Translations under genes and position numbers: made by a program
Shown here: positions 20,085-30,403 of the stretch, piece by piece
Layout: every line of letters begins with the position of its first letter
How positions within the stretch are numbered: the first letter of the stretch is position 1
DNA from: Chitinophaga filiformis
GTDB taxonomy: Bacteria > Bacteroidota > Bacteroidia > Chitinophagales > Chitinophagaceae
Assembly: GCF_023100805.1 (NCBI RefSeq)
Contig: NZ_CP095855.1
Coordinates: forward strand, 682,001 to 746,000
DNA: 64,000 nt
Direction: 5' to 3'
Notes under the pieces: generated by a model
Database searches by the model: none
The model's input: the letters and a program-made list of their open reading frames with translations, nothing else
What the model was told of the DNA's origin: nothing

Positions 20085-21194
20085 ATGTCTCAACTTATTC
20101 GTCATGTGATTACAGGATTGGGAATGGTGTGCCTGTACCTTCCATCTTACGCACAACAAAAGCCGGCCTATGTGCCTCCCAGGCAATATCACTCTTATCA
20201 GACAGACGCTCCCATCAAAATAGACGGGATAGCAGATGAAAATGCATGGTCAAAAGCCAGATGGAGTGAAGATTTTACAGATATAGAGGGCGACAAACAA
20301 CCTGCACCAGCCATGCGGACACGCCTGAAAATGCTGTGGGATAAACAAAACCTCTACATTCTTGCCGAACTGGAAGATCCCCATATATGGGCCACTTTAC
20401 ACCAGCACGACACGATCATTTTCCAGGACAATGATTTCGAAGTATTCGTGGATCCTGACGGTGATGGTGAAAAGTACTTTGAAATAGAGATCAATGCCCA
20501 TAATACCGTTATGGATCTTTTCATGTCTAAAGCCTATCGGGTAGGAGGAGATGCGTTGATGACCTGGGATACCAGGGGTATCCAAACGGCGGTTCAGATA
20601 GATGGTACATTAAATAACCCGCAGGATAAGGATAAAAAATGGACGGTAGAAATGGCCATCCCTTTCAGTGCGTTTGCTTTCTTTAACCAGGGCCTGACGC
20701 CCAAAGACGGGGCACGCTGGAGAATTAATTTTTCCCGTGTTGAATGGGATACCGATATTGTGAATGGTCAATATGTGAAGCGGAAAAACCCGGCAACGGG
20801 CAGACCATTACCTGAACACAACTGGGTATGGTCTCCTCAGGGCATCATTAATATGCATGCACCGGAAAAGTGGGGCTACCTGTCTTTTATAGCGCAACCA
20901 GCAGGCAGCGCTCCGGTTACCTTACCCCTGCCTGCCATTGAAGCAGCAAAAGAATACCTCTGGGAGGTATACGCCAGGCAACTGCAGTACCATAGGAAGA
21001 ATGGCCGCTATGCATCTACGCTGAGCGCACTTGGCATATCCACCACGACTATCACAGTGCAGGGAGTAACTTACACATTACAGATGGAGGGTATTACGGA
21101 TCAATTCACAGCCACCCTGCAGCATAAAAACTCAAAAGAACGCTGTTCTATTAATCAAGAAGGGAAAATCTCTCAAAACTCATCAAATGAATAA
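20085..21194 (+). CDS. Secreted carbohydrate-binding protein, CBM9-like
   Basis: 369 aa with a signal peptide (MSQLIRHVITGLGMVCLYLP, cleavage near SYAQQ). The core from about residue 38 (TDAPIKIDGIADENAWSKA, LWDKQNLYILAELEDPHI, DNDFEVFVDPDGDGEKYFE) is the CBM9-like beta-sandwich of sugar-binding proteins of Bacteroidota. The DPDGDGE loop looks like a calcium site. The last 100 residues form a separate small domain. It overlaps the following hydrolase by 8 bp, so the two probably act together on an extracellular glycan. The substrate is unknown. Confidence 0.8.
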   Translation: MSQLIRHVITGLGMVCLYLPSYAQQKPAYVPPRQYHSYQTDAPIKIDGIADENAWSKARWSEDFTDIEGDKQPAPAMRTRLKMLWDKQNLYILAELEDPHIWATLHQHDTIIFQDNDFEVFVDPDGDGEKYFEIEINAHNTVMDLFMSKAYRVGGDALMTWDTRGIQTAVQIDGTLNNPQDKDKKWTVEMAIPFSAFAFFNQGLTPKDGARWRINFSRVEWDTDIVNGQYVKRKNPATGRPLPEHNWVWSPQGIINMHAPEKWGYLSFIAQPAGSAPVTLPLPAIEAAKEYLWEVYARQLQYHRKNGRYASTLSALGISTTTITVQGVTYTLQMEGITDQFTATLQHKNSKERCSINQEGKISQNSSNE

Positions 21195-22272
21195 ACGCAA
21201 CTTCCTGAAATCAGTTGGCCTTGGTAGCCTGGCTATTATGCAACCAGCTATCCCGACTTTATCTGCCGCTGCGAAAACACCATCCCAGCCTGCAAAATTG
21301 CCCAGGCACCGTGTATGGATAAATCCCGATGAAAAAGATACCGTTGCCGAACTGCAGCAGCGGTATGCCGCCTACAAGAAAGCCGGCATAGGTGATATTT
21401 TCTTCGAAGCAGATAGCGAAAAGCATTTCAGAACAGCGAAAGAGAATGGCATCAAAGCACATAGATGGATCTGGACAATGAATCGTGGAGAGAAGGAATT
21501 ACTGGCCAGCCATCCGGAATGGTACGCCAAAAACAGGAAAGGAGAATCCTGTGCAACCAATCCTCCCTATGTTGGATACTACCGTTGGTTATGCCCGAGC
21601 AAACCGGAAGTTGTCAACTATCTGAAAGAACAAGCCGAAGCAGTACTGTCAAAAGACTACGTAGATGGTCTTCACCTGGACTATGTGCGCTATTGCGATG
21701 TTGTTCTTCCTGTCAACCTGTGGAGCAATTATGGTATCGATCAATCCAGGGAATTGCCTGAATATGATTTCTGCTATTGTGAAACCTGCAGGGAGAAGTA
21801 TAAAGAGAAAAAAGGAATTGATCCCCTGGAGATGGAGCATCCTGACCAGAGCCCTTCCTGGAGAAAATACAGGTATGACCGTATCACAAATGTAGTGACC
21901 AACCTGGCTCAGGTGGCTAAACAACACAAGAAGCCTATCACAGCAGCGGTATTTCCAACGCCTGATATTGCGAAACGTATCGTAAGACAAGACTGGACCA
22001 ACTGGCCGCTTGACTCTGTTAATCCGATGATCTATCATGGTTTCTACAAAGAAGACGTGAACTGGATAGGAGAAGCGGTAGCAGAGGGCGTGAATGGTCT
22101 GCACGGGAAATTCCCTTTGTATGCAGGCTTATACCTGCCCGATTTCAAGGGCAACATGGACGACCTGGAAAAAGGTATCCGTCTGGCATTACAAAACGGT
22201 GCTGCAGGTGTATCGTTATTCGGAAGTGTGAATACAACTGTATTGGATACACTCAAAAAAGCAAGTGTATAG
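21187..22272 (+). CDS. GHL10-like glycoside hydrolase (DUF187 type)
   Basis: 361 aa. The N-terminus MNKRNFLKSVGLGSLAIM resembles a Tat signal but has Lys-Arg in place of the Arg pair. The rest is a TIM barrel with GHL10 landmarks: FFEADSEKHFRTAKENGIKA, DGLHLDYVRY (candidate catalytic Asp), CETCREKYKE, and DSVNPMIYHGFY. Members cleave glycans, some of them peptidoglycan-related, and no specificity can be read from sequence. It starts inside the end of the CBM9-like gene. A strong terminator follows at 22313. Confidence 0.8.
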   Translation: MNKRNFLKSVGLGSLAIMQPAIPTLSAAAKTPSQPAKLPRHRVWINPDEKDTVAELQQRYAAYKKAGIGDIFFEADSEKHFRTAKENGIKAHRWIWTMNRGEKELLASHPEWYAKNRKGESCATNPPYVGYYRWLCPSKPEVVNYLKEQAEAVLSKDYVDGLHLDYVRYCDVVLPVNLWSNYGIDQSRELPEYDFCYCETCREKYKEKKGIDPLEMEHPDQSPSWRKYRYDRITNVVTNLAQVAKQHKKPITAAVFPTPDIAKRIVRQDWTNWPLDSVNPMIYHGFYKEDVNWIGEAVAEGVNGLHGKFPLYAGLYLPDFKGNMDDLEKGIRLALQNGAAGVSLFGSVNTTVLDTLKKASV

Positions 22273-22312
22273 CCGTCTCAATTAAACTACTGACTTTTAT
22301 TTGAAAACGTAG

Positions 22313-22349
22313 CCGGGGATCAAGAATGATCCCCGGTTTCTTTAAATTT
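22313..22349 (+). terminator. Intrinsic terminator after the GHL10-like gene
   Basis: Perfect 10-bp stem (CCGGGGATCA, 22313-22322, and 22327-22336) with an AGAA loop, followed by TTTCTTTAAATTT. It is also the first and most regular member of the hairpin family described in the next entry. Confidence 0.8.
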
Positions 22350-23040
22350 AACCCCATGTCATAATGAATCTACTCTTTGTAATAAGTTCAGGTATCAGGA
22401 ATGATACCCGGTATCTCACTAAACGATAAAATGAACACTAAGAGAAAATTATCGCCAGGCACCAGGAATGGCGCCCGGCCCATGCTGATCATTATTATGC
22501 GAATGCGTCAATGTTCCCAGTTTAAAATATCGTCTGATATAGTAAAATGTACCGGAAGCCAGGAATAGCTCCCGGTTATCAAATTGAAAACCCCTATTGA
22601 ACTAATGTCAAAATATGTGGCGCTTTTACCAGCTTGCAACCGAATATAAAATCTGCGCCACCTTGGTGTCCAACATGTTCTTTTACTATTTACTATAGCC
22701 AGTTTTATTATTACTATTTATATCATAGCCCTACCTGCGCCTTCATACACGCCTTTGTATCAAGCTATCTGAGCCTTCAGTCCCCCTACCATTCCACGTT
22801 TCTCTCCCGGATATCATAATCCTGCACGCTCCTCCACGCCTCTGCATCACATTGTCCAAGTATAAGGAACCAGGTACCAGGAATGGTTCCCGGGTGAGAT
22901 TTATGGTTTGTCATTACGTTACACCACATAACAAAACCCTATTATTTAAATCAGTGCAATAGGCTGCCATAACAGTAACCTTGCTTACTGAATACATTTA
23001 ATAGTTATGAAAACCCAGGTATCAAGACTGAAACCCGGTA
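22313..23040 (+). repeat. Family of six degenerate GNRA-loop hairpins
   Basis: Six copies of one motif, roughly GGTAYCA-GGAA-TGRTACC followed by CGG. Stem-loop positions are 22313-22336, 22391-22408, 22458-22475, 22554-22573, 22873-22890 and 23018-23035. The loop is GGAA four times, AGAA once and AGAC once. The arms differ between copies while keeping most pairs: GGTATCA/TGATACC, GGCACCA/TGGCGCC, GGTACCA/TGGTTCC. All but the first carry CCCGG across the 3' arm end. Paired changes suggest that structure is kept. No coding frame fits. Function unknown. Confidence 0.6.
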
Positions 23041-23802
23041 TCCTAATTGTTTGTTAAACCCTAATTACTAAATAGCCGGAAAAACAAAGGCAATATGAGT
23101 TAACGTCCATCCCACAGGACATTAGTCATGACTTTGCATGATGCTGTGTTTTATTCCCCCTTAATAACATATCAACTGAATAATATTTTGCATTTCCCAT
23201 TAAGTAATTGCTTTGTATCATTTTCGTATAGGTATATGGATTAACTAAAGCTGTTTTATTAAAATGCTATTGGCGTTAGCGACAACAGGACAAATGTAAA
23301 ACGGCTTATCCGATTAACCTTGTATCATTACATTCATTAAACTGATACTATTCATTTTATTCAGTTTTTGTAAACATCAGGCTATGAAAGGAAAATTTTG
23401 TAGAGAGGAAATGACGATAAGATTATTCAGGAAACATAGCAAGCGGCTGCAGGAAGGATTATCTGGGATAACAATGGTAATCTATATGCCTATTCCCGGT
23501 GGAGGTAACCAATCTATACCCCCAACCGGGTAATAAGCTGCATCAAAATTCCACCACAATTCCACTCTGCACTATCTTTATGCTTTCCGCGCGTGTATAA
23601 CGGCTACAGCATATCCCCCTTTGTGTAACTGCATGATCGCAATAGTAGCTCCGCTACATTGCATCAGTGTAAGATGTAAATTTCAATGCATAGGTATCCT
23701 GTGTTAAAAGGTCATTTATGCGCATACGTGGCATCTCATGGCAAATCACTCCCTGGATGACCCTGCGTAAGAGCTGCTGATCATCCTGAGTATGTGACAT
23801 GA
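23041..23802. other. Intergenic region, no gene seen
   Basis: Remainder of the gap between the convergent hydrolase and SusD genes. AT-rich, with an imperfect hairpin around 23625-23665 (GTAGC/GCTAC core). No reading frame, RNA gene or further clean copy of the hairpin family was found. Confidence 0.4.
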
Positions 23803-23835
23803 TCAGAAGAGACTGCATTATGCAGTCCCTTCTGA
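23803..23835 (-). terminator. Hairpin after SusD
   Basis: Stem of 7 plus 8 pairs around one mismatch (arms 23803-23818 and 23820-23835), eight bases after the SusD stop codon. There is no clear T-tract on its far side, so it may be an mRNA end-protecting hairpin. Confidence 0.5.
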
Positions 23836-23842
23836 AAAATTA

Positions 23843-25384
23843 TTAATAACCGTCGTTCTGTTTGAGGTTCTTATTAACAGCAAGATCACTGGTGGGTATC
23901 GGGAATAACAAATTCTTCGGGTTATCGGCTGGTTTCAGCTGCCAGATATCCAGGAACTTACCAAAACGGATCAGGTCCTGTCTGCGCCAGCCTTCCCAAT
24001 AAAGCTCACGACCTCTTTCATCGATCAGTTTGTTAAGATCTATAGAAGTCCAGGTACTGGCGTGACGGTTAGCCCTGATCTCATTGACGATCGTCAGTGC
24101 AGCTGCGGCATTGTTCGTGCGCAGCAATGCTTCTGCTTTCATCAGCAATACGTCTGCATAACGCAGGAACACATAATCGTTGTTAGCATTATTACTGCTT
24201 TTCGTTTCATTGGAAGTCATATCAGGCGGATACTTTACAACCCTGATACCTGTTACTTCCAAGGTATTTGGGTCTGTTTCCTGTAGTTTCAACTCTCTTG
24301 TAAAGATCAGCAGATTTCCCTTCCTGTCTTTCAATGCAGTACCTGCACCATTATACTGTTGTCCTACCAGGAAACCAACCTTCAGACCGGTCTTATCTGT
24401 CACACCCGGATATGATCCTCCACGGCGCAGATCAGCTGCTTCAAACTTGTCATAGAAATCGGAGATGGTCGCATACCCATTCCAACCGCTGGGATCCTGG
24501 TTATAGTGCAGGGTAGGCGCCCAGTGACAGAATACTGCGTTTCCGCTTCTTACAGTACTGAAGCCGGGGCCATTCCGTTGGGTAAAGATGTTCTCTTTTG
24601 AGATAGCATCATTATTATAGGCGAAGTTGTCAAAGTAATTGGTCAGGCTATACTTGCCGCTTGCGGTAATTGCATCTGCAAGCTCAATCACCTTCTGCAT
24701 ATCTCCGGCATCGAATGTAGGAGCCGCCCTGTTAGCCCAGGCGCCCTTGTTAAGATACACCTTCATCAGCAGAGCCCTGGCTGCATTCTTATTGGCTGTG
24801 TATGCCGGAACATTCTCATCCAGTACATTAATGATGTCTGTGAGTTCACTGATGATATACGCTGTAGCTTCTGCCGGTTGCATTACTCTTGGCGCATTCA
24901 ACAGGGTATCGCCGGGATTACGGAACGGTACCTGTCCCCAGCCATCGAGGATAGAGAACATTGCAAAAGCGCGCAGGAAGCGGGCTTCCCCTGCCTGTTG
25001 TGCAGTAGGGTTAAAACTCAGCACATTGGATGCCAGGAACTGTAGCTGCAGGATATTGGAAAATGTATTGCTGATATATGTATGATCTGGTGTCCAGTTG
25101 TGCAGCTTAAGCGCACGCCATACGCCATTATCATCCCAGTCACCGCCACGGGTGGGAGCTACTGCCTCATCCGCAGTCATTTCCTGTAGCGCCCAAAAGT
25201 TGGATTGGTCCTGAAAAGGCAATTGCAGGCCATTGTATGCTGAGATCAACAGTGCGGGAACCTTTATCAGTGAATCTGCCTGTTCACGTGTCAGCGTGGA
25301 GCCCAGCTCTTCATCGAGAGAGCAGGATGCCATTCCACATCCGAAGACAAGTGATAATATGATGAATGCTTTATTCAATCGCAT
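23843..25384 (-). CDS. RagB/SusD-family nutrient-binding lipoprotein
   Basis: 513 aa. A lipoprotein signal with Cys near residue 21 (CGMASCSLDEE) places it on the outer leaflet of the outer membrane. Family features include EARFLRAFAMFSILDGWGQV (a TPR helix of SusD), NDYVFLRYADVLLMKAEAL and the RGRELYWEGWRRQDLIRFG stretch near the end. SusD proteins form the lid of the SusC transporter and bind the oligosaccharide or other nutrient. It starts 26 bp after the SusC stop, in one operon. Confidence 0.95.
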   Translation of the reverse strand: MRLNKAFIILSLVFGCGMASCSLDEELGSTLTREQADSLIKVPALLISAYNGLQLPFQDQSNFWALQEMTADEAVAPTRGGDWDDNGVWRALKLHNWTPDHTYISNTFSNILQLQFLASNVLSFNPTAQQAGEARFLRAFAMFSILDGWGQVPFRNPGDTLLNAPRVMQPAEATAYIISELTDIINVLDENVPAYTANKNAARALLMKVYLNKGAWANRAAPTFDAGDMQKVIELADAITASGKYSLTNYFDNFAYNNDAISKENIFTQRNGPGFSTVRSGNAVFCHWAPTLHYNQDPSGWNGYATISDFYDKFEAADLRRGGSYPGVTDKTGLKVGFLVGQQYNGAGTALKDRKGNLLIFTRELKLQETDPNTLEVTGIRVVKYPPDMTSNETKSSNNANNDYVFLRYADVLLMKAEALLRTNNAAAALTIVNEIRANRHASTWTSIDLNKLIDERGRELYWEGWRRQDLIRFGKFLDIWQLKPADNPKNLLFPIPTSDLAVNKNLKQNDGY

Positions 25385-25410
25385 AGTAGTAGTTTTTTTA
25401 GATCAGTGAA

Positions 25411-28365
25411 TTATAACGAGAAATTGATGCCGGCCAGAAAGTTCCTGGCTGTTGGATAAGGTGAATACTCTATACCCAAAGAGGTCACACCATTGATACT
25501 CTTATCTGTATTTACTTCAGGATCAAAACCGGAGTACTTCGTGATGATGAAGAGGTTTTGTCCGGTGATATATACAGAAGCGTTCTTGATCACCTTTCCG
25601 ATATTCCCGATACTATAACTGATAGTGGCATTATCCATTTTCATGAAATTGCCTTTTTCAAGATAACGGCTGGACACTGTGATAGGGTTGGAAAGACTTT
25701 CCTTTGTTCCCACCAGGTCAGCAGCAATATTCCTGGAACCCAGGTTGTTGATAGGTAATACAGTATTGGCGGTATTATTATACAGATCGAAACCATAAGC
25801 GCCGTGCATACTGATGTTTAATGACCAGTGTTTGTAGTTTACGGAAGTAATAATACCCAACATTGTTTTAGGATTAGGGTCTCCCAGGTAGAAGAGGCTG
25901 TTACCTCCGTCGGTATATTTACCCTGACCATTGTCGTCAAAACCTTCAAATTTCCTCAGGTAGAAAGAGTTCAGCGGCTGATTGTTGGTGAGGCGCTGCG
26001 CATATGCATCAGATACGCCCTGTCCGCTGATAGAACCTGTCAGCACCGGAGGACCGTCGTAGTTTTCCAGCTTGTTTTTCAGGAAGGTAGCGTTCACACC
26101 GAGATTCCAGACAAAGTCCTTAGTAGACACCACATCGCCTCTTAATACTATTTCCACCCCTTTGTTAATCACGTTAGCCGGCAGGTTGATCCAGTAATTG
26201 GAAGCTGGTGCGGGCTGGATAGCAGGGAAGTTGAAGAGCAGGTCTGAGGTATTTTTATGGAAGTAATCTATACTACCATACAGTCTGCCGCCAAAGAAAG
26301 TATAGTCAATACCGGCGTTCAGCTGTTTGGAGCTTTCCCATTTCAGGTTGGGGTTTGCCACATTGCTAAGGCTCGCACCACCATTTGAATTAAGCGTGTA
26401 TTGTTCCTGAGCAGCACCTGCCGGGAATTCCTGGTTACCTGTAATACCCCAGCCAACACGTAATGCCAACTGGTTGATCGTTTTATTGTCTTTAAGGAAA
26501 GCCTCGTTACTAAGGTTCCATTTAGCAGCAAATGATGGGAAATAACCATATTTATTGTTGGAACCGAACTTACTTGAACCATCCGCTCTCAACGTAGCAG
26601 TCAGCAGGTATTTGTCCAGGAAGTTCAGGTTCGCCCTGCCAAAATAAGACTGCAGCTCAGACTTTGGGTTGCGGAAGGAGCTCAGGAATGTATTCGTCTG
26701 TGTAGGGTTCTGAAGAATGTCTGTATATTTCAGCTCATCCGTAGTAAAGCCAAGACCACCTACAGATCTGCCTTTGTAATCAAATTTCTGGCGTTCATAC
26801 CCGATCACGGCGCCGAGGAAGAGTGCAGGAGTGATCTGTTTGTTAAAGTTCAGGGTATGGGTCATCAGCTGGGAGGTAAGCGTATTGTTACCATAGTAAG
26901 CCTGACCGTTGCCAAACACCTGGTCTATATTAATAAAGGACGCGATCTGTGTTTCCCTTTCACCCACCTGGTGGTTGATACTGTAAGTGAAACGGTATTC
27001 CAGCTCATCTGTAAACTTGAAGGAAGGGGAAACATTGGCCAGAATGCTGTTAATGTTCACCTTATCATCATATGCTGCAGACATTGCTTCCGGATTGATG
27101 GCAGAACCAACGCCTAACACATTAAAAGACCCATTTGGCTTGCGTAATGCCAGGGTGGGATTCCATTGCAGCGCCTGACCGATTAAACTACCAGTAAAAC
27201 CGGCATTGCTGGTAATAGGAGCAATCTGTTCAGTAGTATGGGCAGCCTGGATATAATAATCTACCCCCAATCTTTTACTATCAAGCAGTTTATATTGACC
27301 ATTCAGGTTAGCTGTGTATTTCTTCAATCCGGTCTTTTTTACGATGCCCTGTTGGTCGAGCATACCAAAAGAGGCCCTGTAAACACCGGATTCACCACCA
27401 CCGCTGATACCGACGTTTACGTTGTGCGTAACGCCTGTACGAAGGATGCTCTCCATGGCATCTACGCTTGAACCTTCGTCGCCACCGGCCAGATTGTACT
27501 GTTTGAGCGCATTTCTGTAACCATTGGCATCCAGGACGTCCAGTTTTTTCAGGATTTTACTCATCCCGGCGGAATAGTTTACATCCAGGCGGGGAGTTCC
27601 TACAGCCCCTTTCTTAGTGGTAATGATCACTACACCGTTAGCGCCCCTTGCACCATAAATAGCAGTAGCAGACGCGTCTTTCAATACATCCATGGAAAGG
27701 ATGTCGAAAGAATTGATAAAGTTCAGCGGGTTAGCATCCGGTGTCTGACCCAGACCATTCGCACTTACGGAAGGTTTAGCGGTACGGCCATCCAACGGCA
27801 TACCGTCTACCACGTACAGTGGCTGGTTACCTGTTCTAACGGAAGAGTTACCCCTTATCCTAACGGTTGTGGCGCCACCTGGGGCACCACTGTTGGCAAC
27901 CACCATCAGACCGGCCACCTTACCCTGGATCAGCTGATCGGGGGCGGTTACGATACCTTTGTTGAAATCGGCCGATTTGATAGATACCACCGAACCCGTC
28001 AGGTCTTTCTTCCGGGTGGTGCCATAACCAACAACAACCACATCTGTGAGGGTCGTACTGGTTGGCACCAGTGAAATAGAAAAATCTGACTTACCGGCAA
28101 TAGCAATTTCCTGTTGTACATAGCCAACAAAGGAAATCACTAATGAGGTAGCGTTTGCCGGTACATTCAACTTAAACGTGCCGTCTGCTGTCGTCGCAGT
28201 GCCCGTGTTTGTACCTTTTACCTGTACAGTGGCGCCAGGAACAGGGTTGCCATTTTCGTCCGTGATCTTACCGGTCACGGGTTTGGTCTGTGCGCTGGCT
28301 AAACCTGCTACTAGCAGTAGTAACGAGCATAACAGACGCACCTTGCGAAATAGAAGATTGGTCAT
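25411..28365 (-). CDS. SusC/RagA-family TonB-dependent outer-membrane transporter
   Basis: 984 aa. Signal peptide (about 1-25), a CarboxypepD_reg-like domain (VTGKITDENGNPVPGATVQ), the TonB box and plug (TDVVVVGYGTTRKKDLTGSV) and a 22-strand barrel ending in an aromatic-rich C-terminus. It imports the nutrient captured by the SusD lipoprotein encoded downstream. The substrate cannot be read from sequence, and no glycoside hydrolase is in the same operon. The regulator genes upstream are oriented the same way. Confidence 0.95.
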   Translation of the reverse strand: MTNLLFRKVRLLCSLLLLVAGLASAQTKPVTGKITDENGNPVPGATVQVKGTNTGTATTADGTFKLNVPANATSLVISFVGYVQQEIAIAGKSDFSISLVPTSTTLTDVVVVGYGTTRKKDLTGSVVSIKSADFNKGIVTAPDQLIQGKVAGLMVVANSGAPGGATTVRIRGNSSVRTGNQPLYVVDGMPLDGRTAKPSVSANGLGQTPDANPLNFINSFDILSMDVLKDASATAIYGARGANGVVIITTKKGAVGTPRLDVNYSAGMSKILKKLDVLDANGYRNALKQYNLAGGDEGSSVDAMESILRTGVTHNVNVGISGGGESGVYRASFGMLDQQGIVKKTGLKKYTANLNGQYKLLDSKRLGVDYYIQAAHTTEQIAPITSNAGFTGSLIGQALQWNPTLALRKPNGSFNVLGVGSAINPEAMSAAYDDKVNINSILANVSPSFKFTDELEYRFTYSINHQVGERETQIASFINIDQVFGNGQAYYGNNTLTSQLMTHTLNFNKQITPALFLGAVIGYERQKFDYKGRSVGGLGFTTDELKYTDILQNPTQTNTFLSSFRNPKSELQSYFGRANLNFLDKYLLTATLRADGSSKFGSNNKYGYFPSFAAKWNLSNEAFLKDNKTINQLALRVGWGITGNQEFPAGAAQEQYTLNSNGGASLSNVANPNLKWESSKQLNAGIDYTFFGGRLYGSIDYFHKNTSDLLFNFPAIQPAPASNYWINLPANVINKGVEIVLRGDVVSTKDFVWNLGVNATFLKNKLENYDGPPVLTGSISGQGVSDAYAQRLTNNQPLNSFYLRKFEGFDDNGQGKYTDGGNSLFYLGDPNPKTMLGIITSVNYKHWSLNISMHGAYGFDLYNNTANTVLPINNLGSRNIAADLVGTKESLSNPITVSSRYLEKGNFMKMDNATISYSIGNIGKVIKNASVYITGQNLFIITKYSGFDPEVNTDKSINGVTSLGIEYSPYPTARNFLAGINFSL

Positions 28366-28798
28366 AGATCAGTTTTTATTGGTTTGTGGAATATTGATGC
28401 CTGAATGAATGGGTCTGGCAGGCATAGCTGCTTGCCAAACGTGGAATAAAATGACCCTGCATCGATTGCCTTCACAACGTGATTAATGTCTTACTATAAG
28501 TCCTGACTTTAGCTAATTAGGGCCTTGAAAATTTGTTTCATAACTGGATTTTTGACATTATCGTAACGTGGTCTCACTGGTTTCTCTCTGCGACGGATAG
28601 TTTATAGATGCGGTCGATAAGTCAAAGTAAACCTGCCTGACACAGGTTAACAATTTATATGATCGTTATATAGAAAATATTGGGTCAAAACGCATTTCCA
28701 TAAGCAGTAATTTATTGATTAACAATTCATTAATATTATATTATCAATATTGATATATAATGATAATAACCGGGTTTTCTTATCATTTTAAGACCTGT
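28366..28798. other. SusC upstream region
   Basis: 433 bases between the regulator stop and the SusC start; it must hold the SusCD promoter. No element matching both -33 and -7 was found. A perfect 14-bp palindrome TATCAATATTGATA (28742-28755) sits in an AT-rich stretch near the regulator end and is a possible binding site. No gene seen. Confidence 0.4.
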
Positions 28799-30403
28799 TT
28801 AAAGGGCTTTGATGTCCATTAGCCGTTCTTCAAACTCTTCTTTTGGAATGATTGCTTTGTTTTTAATCTTTGTTTTATAAGTGTAAATAGTGTTCACTGA
28901 ATATTCGAGGATCTGGGCAATTTTTACATTGTCACTGATACCTATCCTTATCAGGGCGAAAATCCGGAGATCTGTGTTCAATAGTTCGTTATCTTTTAAT
29001 CTGATCCGGTCCTCTTCTTTGAAAAATGAGTTAAAGACGCTTACAAAGTTGGGAAATATTTTCAGGAAGATGCGATCAAAATTTCTGAACAATTCATCAC
29101 GTTCCTCTTTCAGGTCGATATTATTGACTAGATACCTGACCTCTGCATATTTGTTATCCGTTAATTTCTGATCGGCCAGCTTTTTAAATTTCTTGATCTT
29201 ATCAAGGTAAGATGAATTGATCTGAAAACAATAACCAATATACTCCTCTTTTATTTTGTTGGCTTCCATTAACTTATAGTTAATCTCCTGTTGCAATGCG
29301 TGGGCGGCCGTAATAACCTGCTGAGCGGCCTGTAGCTTTTTATACTGCCGGTAAATAATCACAGACAGCCAGATCAGCGCCAGCAAAAGGAGGGTGGCTA
29401 TCGCCGAATAAACAAACAACAGCTTTTTCTGGGCCTCTACCGTATTGATCTTTTCTACTTCAATAATGGGCAGAATGGCACTGACCTGCACTTTCCGTAA
29501 GCGGGCGCCATAGAATGAGGCGTCTGCTACTGCATACTCTATGTACCGCGAGGCATGTTTAACGTCCCGCTCTTTAAAAAGCAGTTCCGCCAGGATAAAC
29601 ATTGCCGTTGTTTCCTTGGTACAGGACATGATATCGGCCATGGCCGCCTTTGTCATCATGATGATCGCACTGTCCTGCTTGCCTAGCTTTATGTAGATAT
29701 TTCCCAGCGAGGATGTAGCAATGGCCTGTTGGTGTGTGGTGATATCCTCGTGGGCGACAGTTAAGGTATAATAATACTTAGCACTGTCCATCATTTGTTT
29801 CTTCTGATACATTAAACCATAGCTATAGTCATAATTGAACGAATGTGGTTTATATAGCATCAGTGCAGAATCAATATAGATATTCCCCTGGCGGGTGTAG
29901 GAAGGTGCAAAGTAGGTATCACTGCTATAGTCGGACATGTCATAGTAGTAACGTCCCTTTAACGAGTAGTATTCCGCCCTGGCACTATCCGGCAGGGAAT
30001 TGACATTTACGGTCAGCAGGTAATCGCCTGCCTCCCGGAACATACCGGAAGAAAGTAACACGAAGCCAAGTTTAACGCCGGCATAATTGATCCGCTCTGA
30101 GTCATTCATTTCACGCGCCAGTTCCTGCAGTTTACGGGCATAAGCGAAAGCTGAATCATATTTAAAAACCTTGAACTGTTCATATAATTGCTGGCAGATA
30201 TCAAACTGCTGCTGCAGGGACGATCGCTTTGCCGCAGCAAATGCCTGTCGCAAGGCGTCGATCTGTTTCAGTTTCTCTGCATCATATACATGTGCGTTTT
30301 CAATCGTCAGGTTTAACTTATTCAATAAACTATCCCGGCCAGAACCGGCGAATGACATTTTACATGCAACTAGCAATAACAAACAAATAAGCTTCGATTT
30401 CAT
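28799..30403 (-). CDS. DUF6377-type TPR/coiled-coil regulator of SusCD
   Basis: 534 aa. Signal peptide (about 1-20), TPR-like repeats (about 55-300), one membrane helix (about 327-348, LLFVYSAIATLLLLALIWLS), a coiled coil, and a C-terminal cytoplasmic domain ending in a helix-turn-helix (RIGISDNVKIAQILEYSVNT, then IYTYKTKIKNKA). This is the DUF6377 arrangement common in Bacteroidota, where such genes lie next to SusCD pairs and probably link a periplasmic signal directly to transcription. It overlaps the upstream WYL gene by 4 bp and is followed by susC. Confidence 0.82.
   Translation of the reverse strand: MKSKLICLLLLVACKMSFAGSGRDSLLNKLNLTIENAHVYDAEKLKQIDALRQAFAAAKRSSLQQQFDICQQLYEQFKVFKYDSAFAYARKLQELAREMNDSERINYAGVKLGFVLLSSGMFREAGDYLLTVNVNSLPDSARAEYYSLKGRYYYDMSDYSSDTYFAPSYTRQGNIYIDSALMLYKPHSFNYDYSYGLMYQKKQMMDSAKYYYTLTVAHEDITTHQQAIATSSLGNIYIKLGKQDSAIIMMTKAAMADIMSCTKETTAMFILAELLFKERDVKHASRYIEYAVADASFYGARLRKVQVSAILPIIEVEKINTVEAQKKLLFVYSAIATLLLLALIWLSVIIYRQYKKLQAAQQVITAAHALQQEINYKLMEANKIKEEYIGYCFQINSSYLDKIKKFKKLADQKLTDNKYAEVRYLVNNIDLKEERDELFRNFDRIFLKIFPNFVSVFNSFFKEEDRIRLKDNELLNTDLRIFALIRIGISDNVKIAQILEYSVNTIYTYKTKIKNKAIIPKEEFEERLMDIKAL

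Noticed and set aside
22634..22819. 61-codon frame between the hairpin repeats
   Set aside because: Non-ATG start, Tyr/Ser/His-rich low-complexity product, no context.
22313..23040. CRISPR array
   Set aside because: The repeats are degenerate, unevenly spaced hairpins with no uniform spacers and no cas genes.
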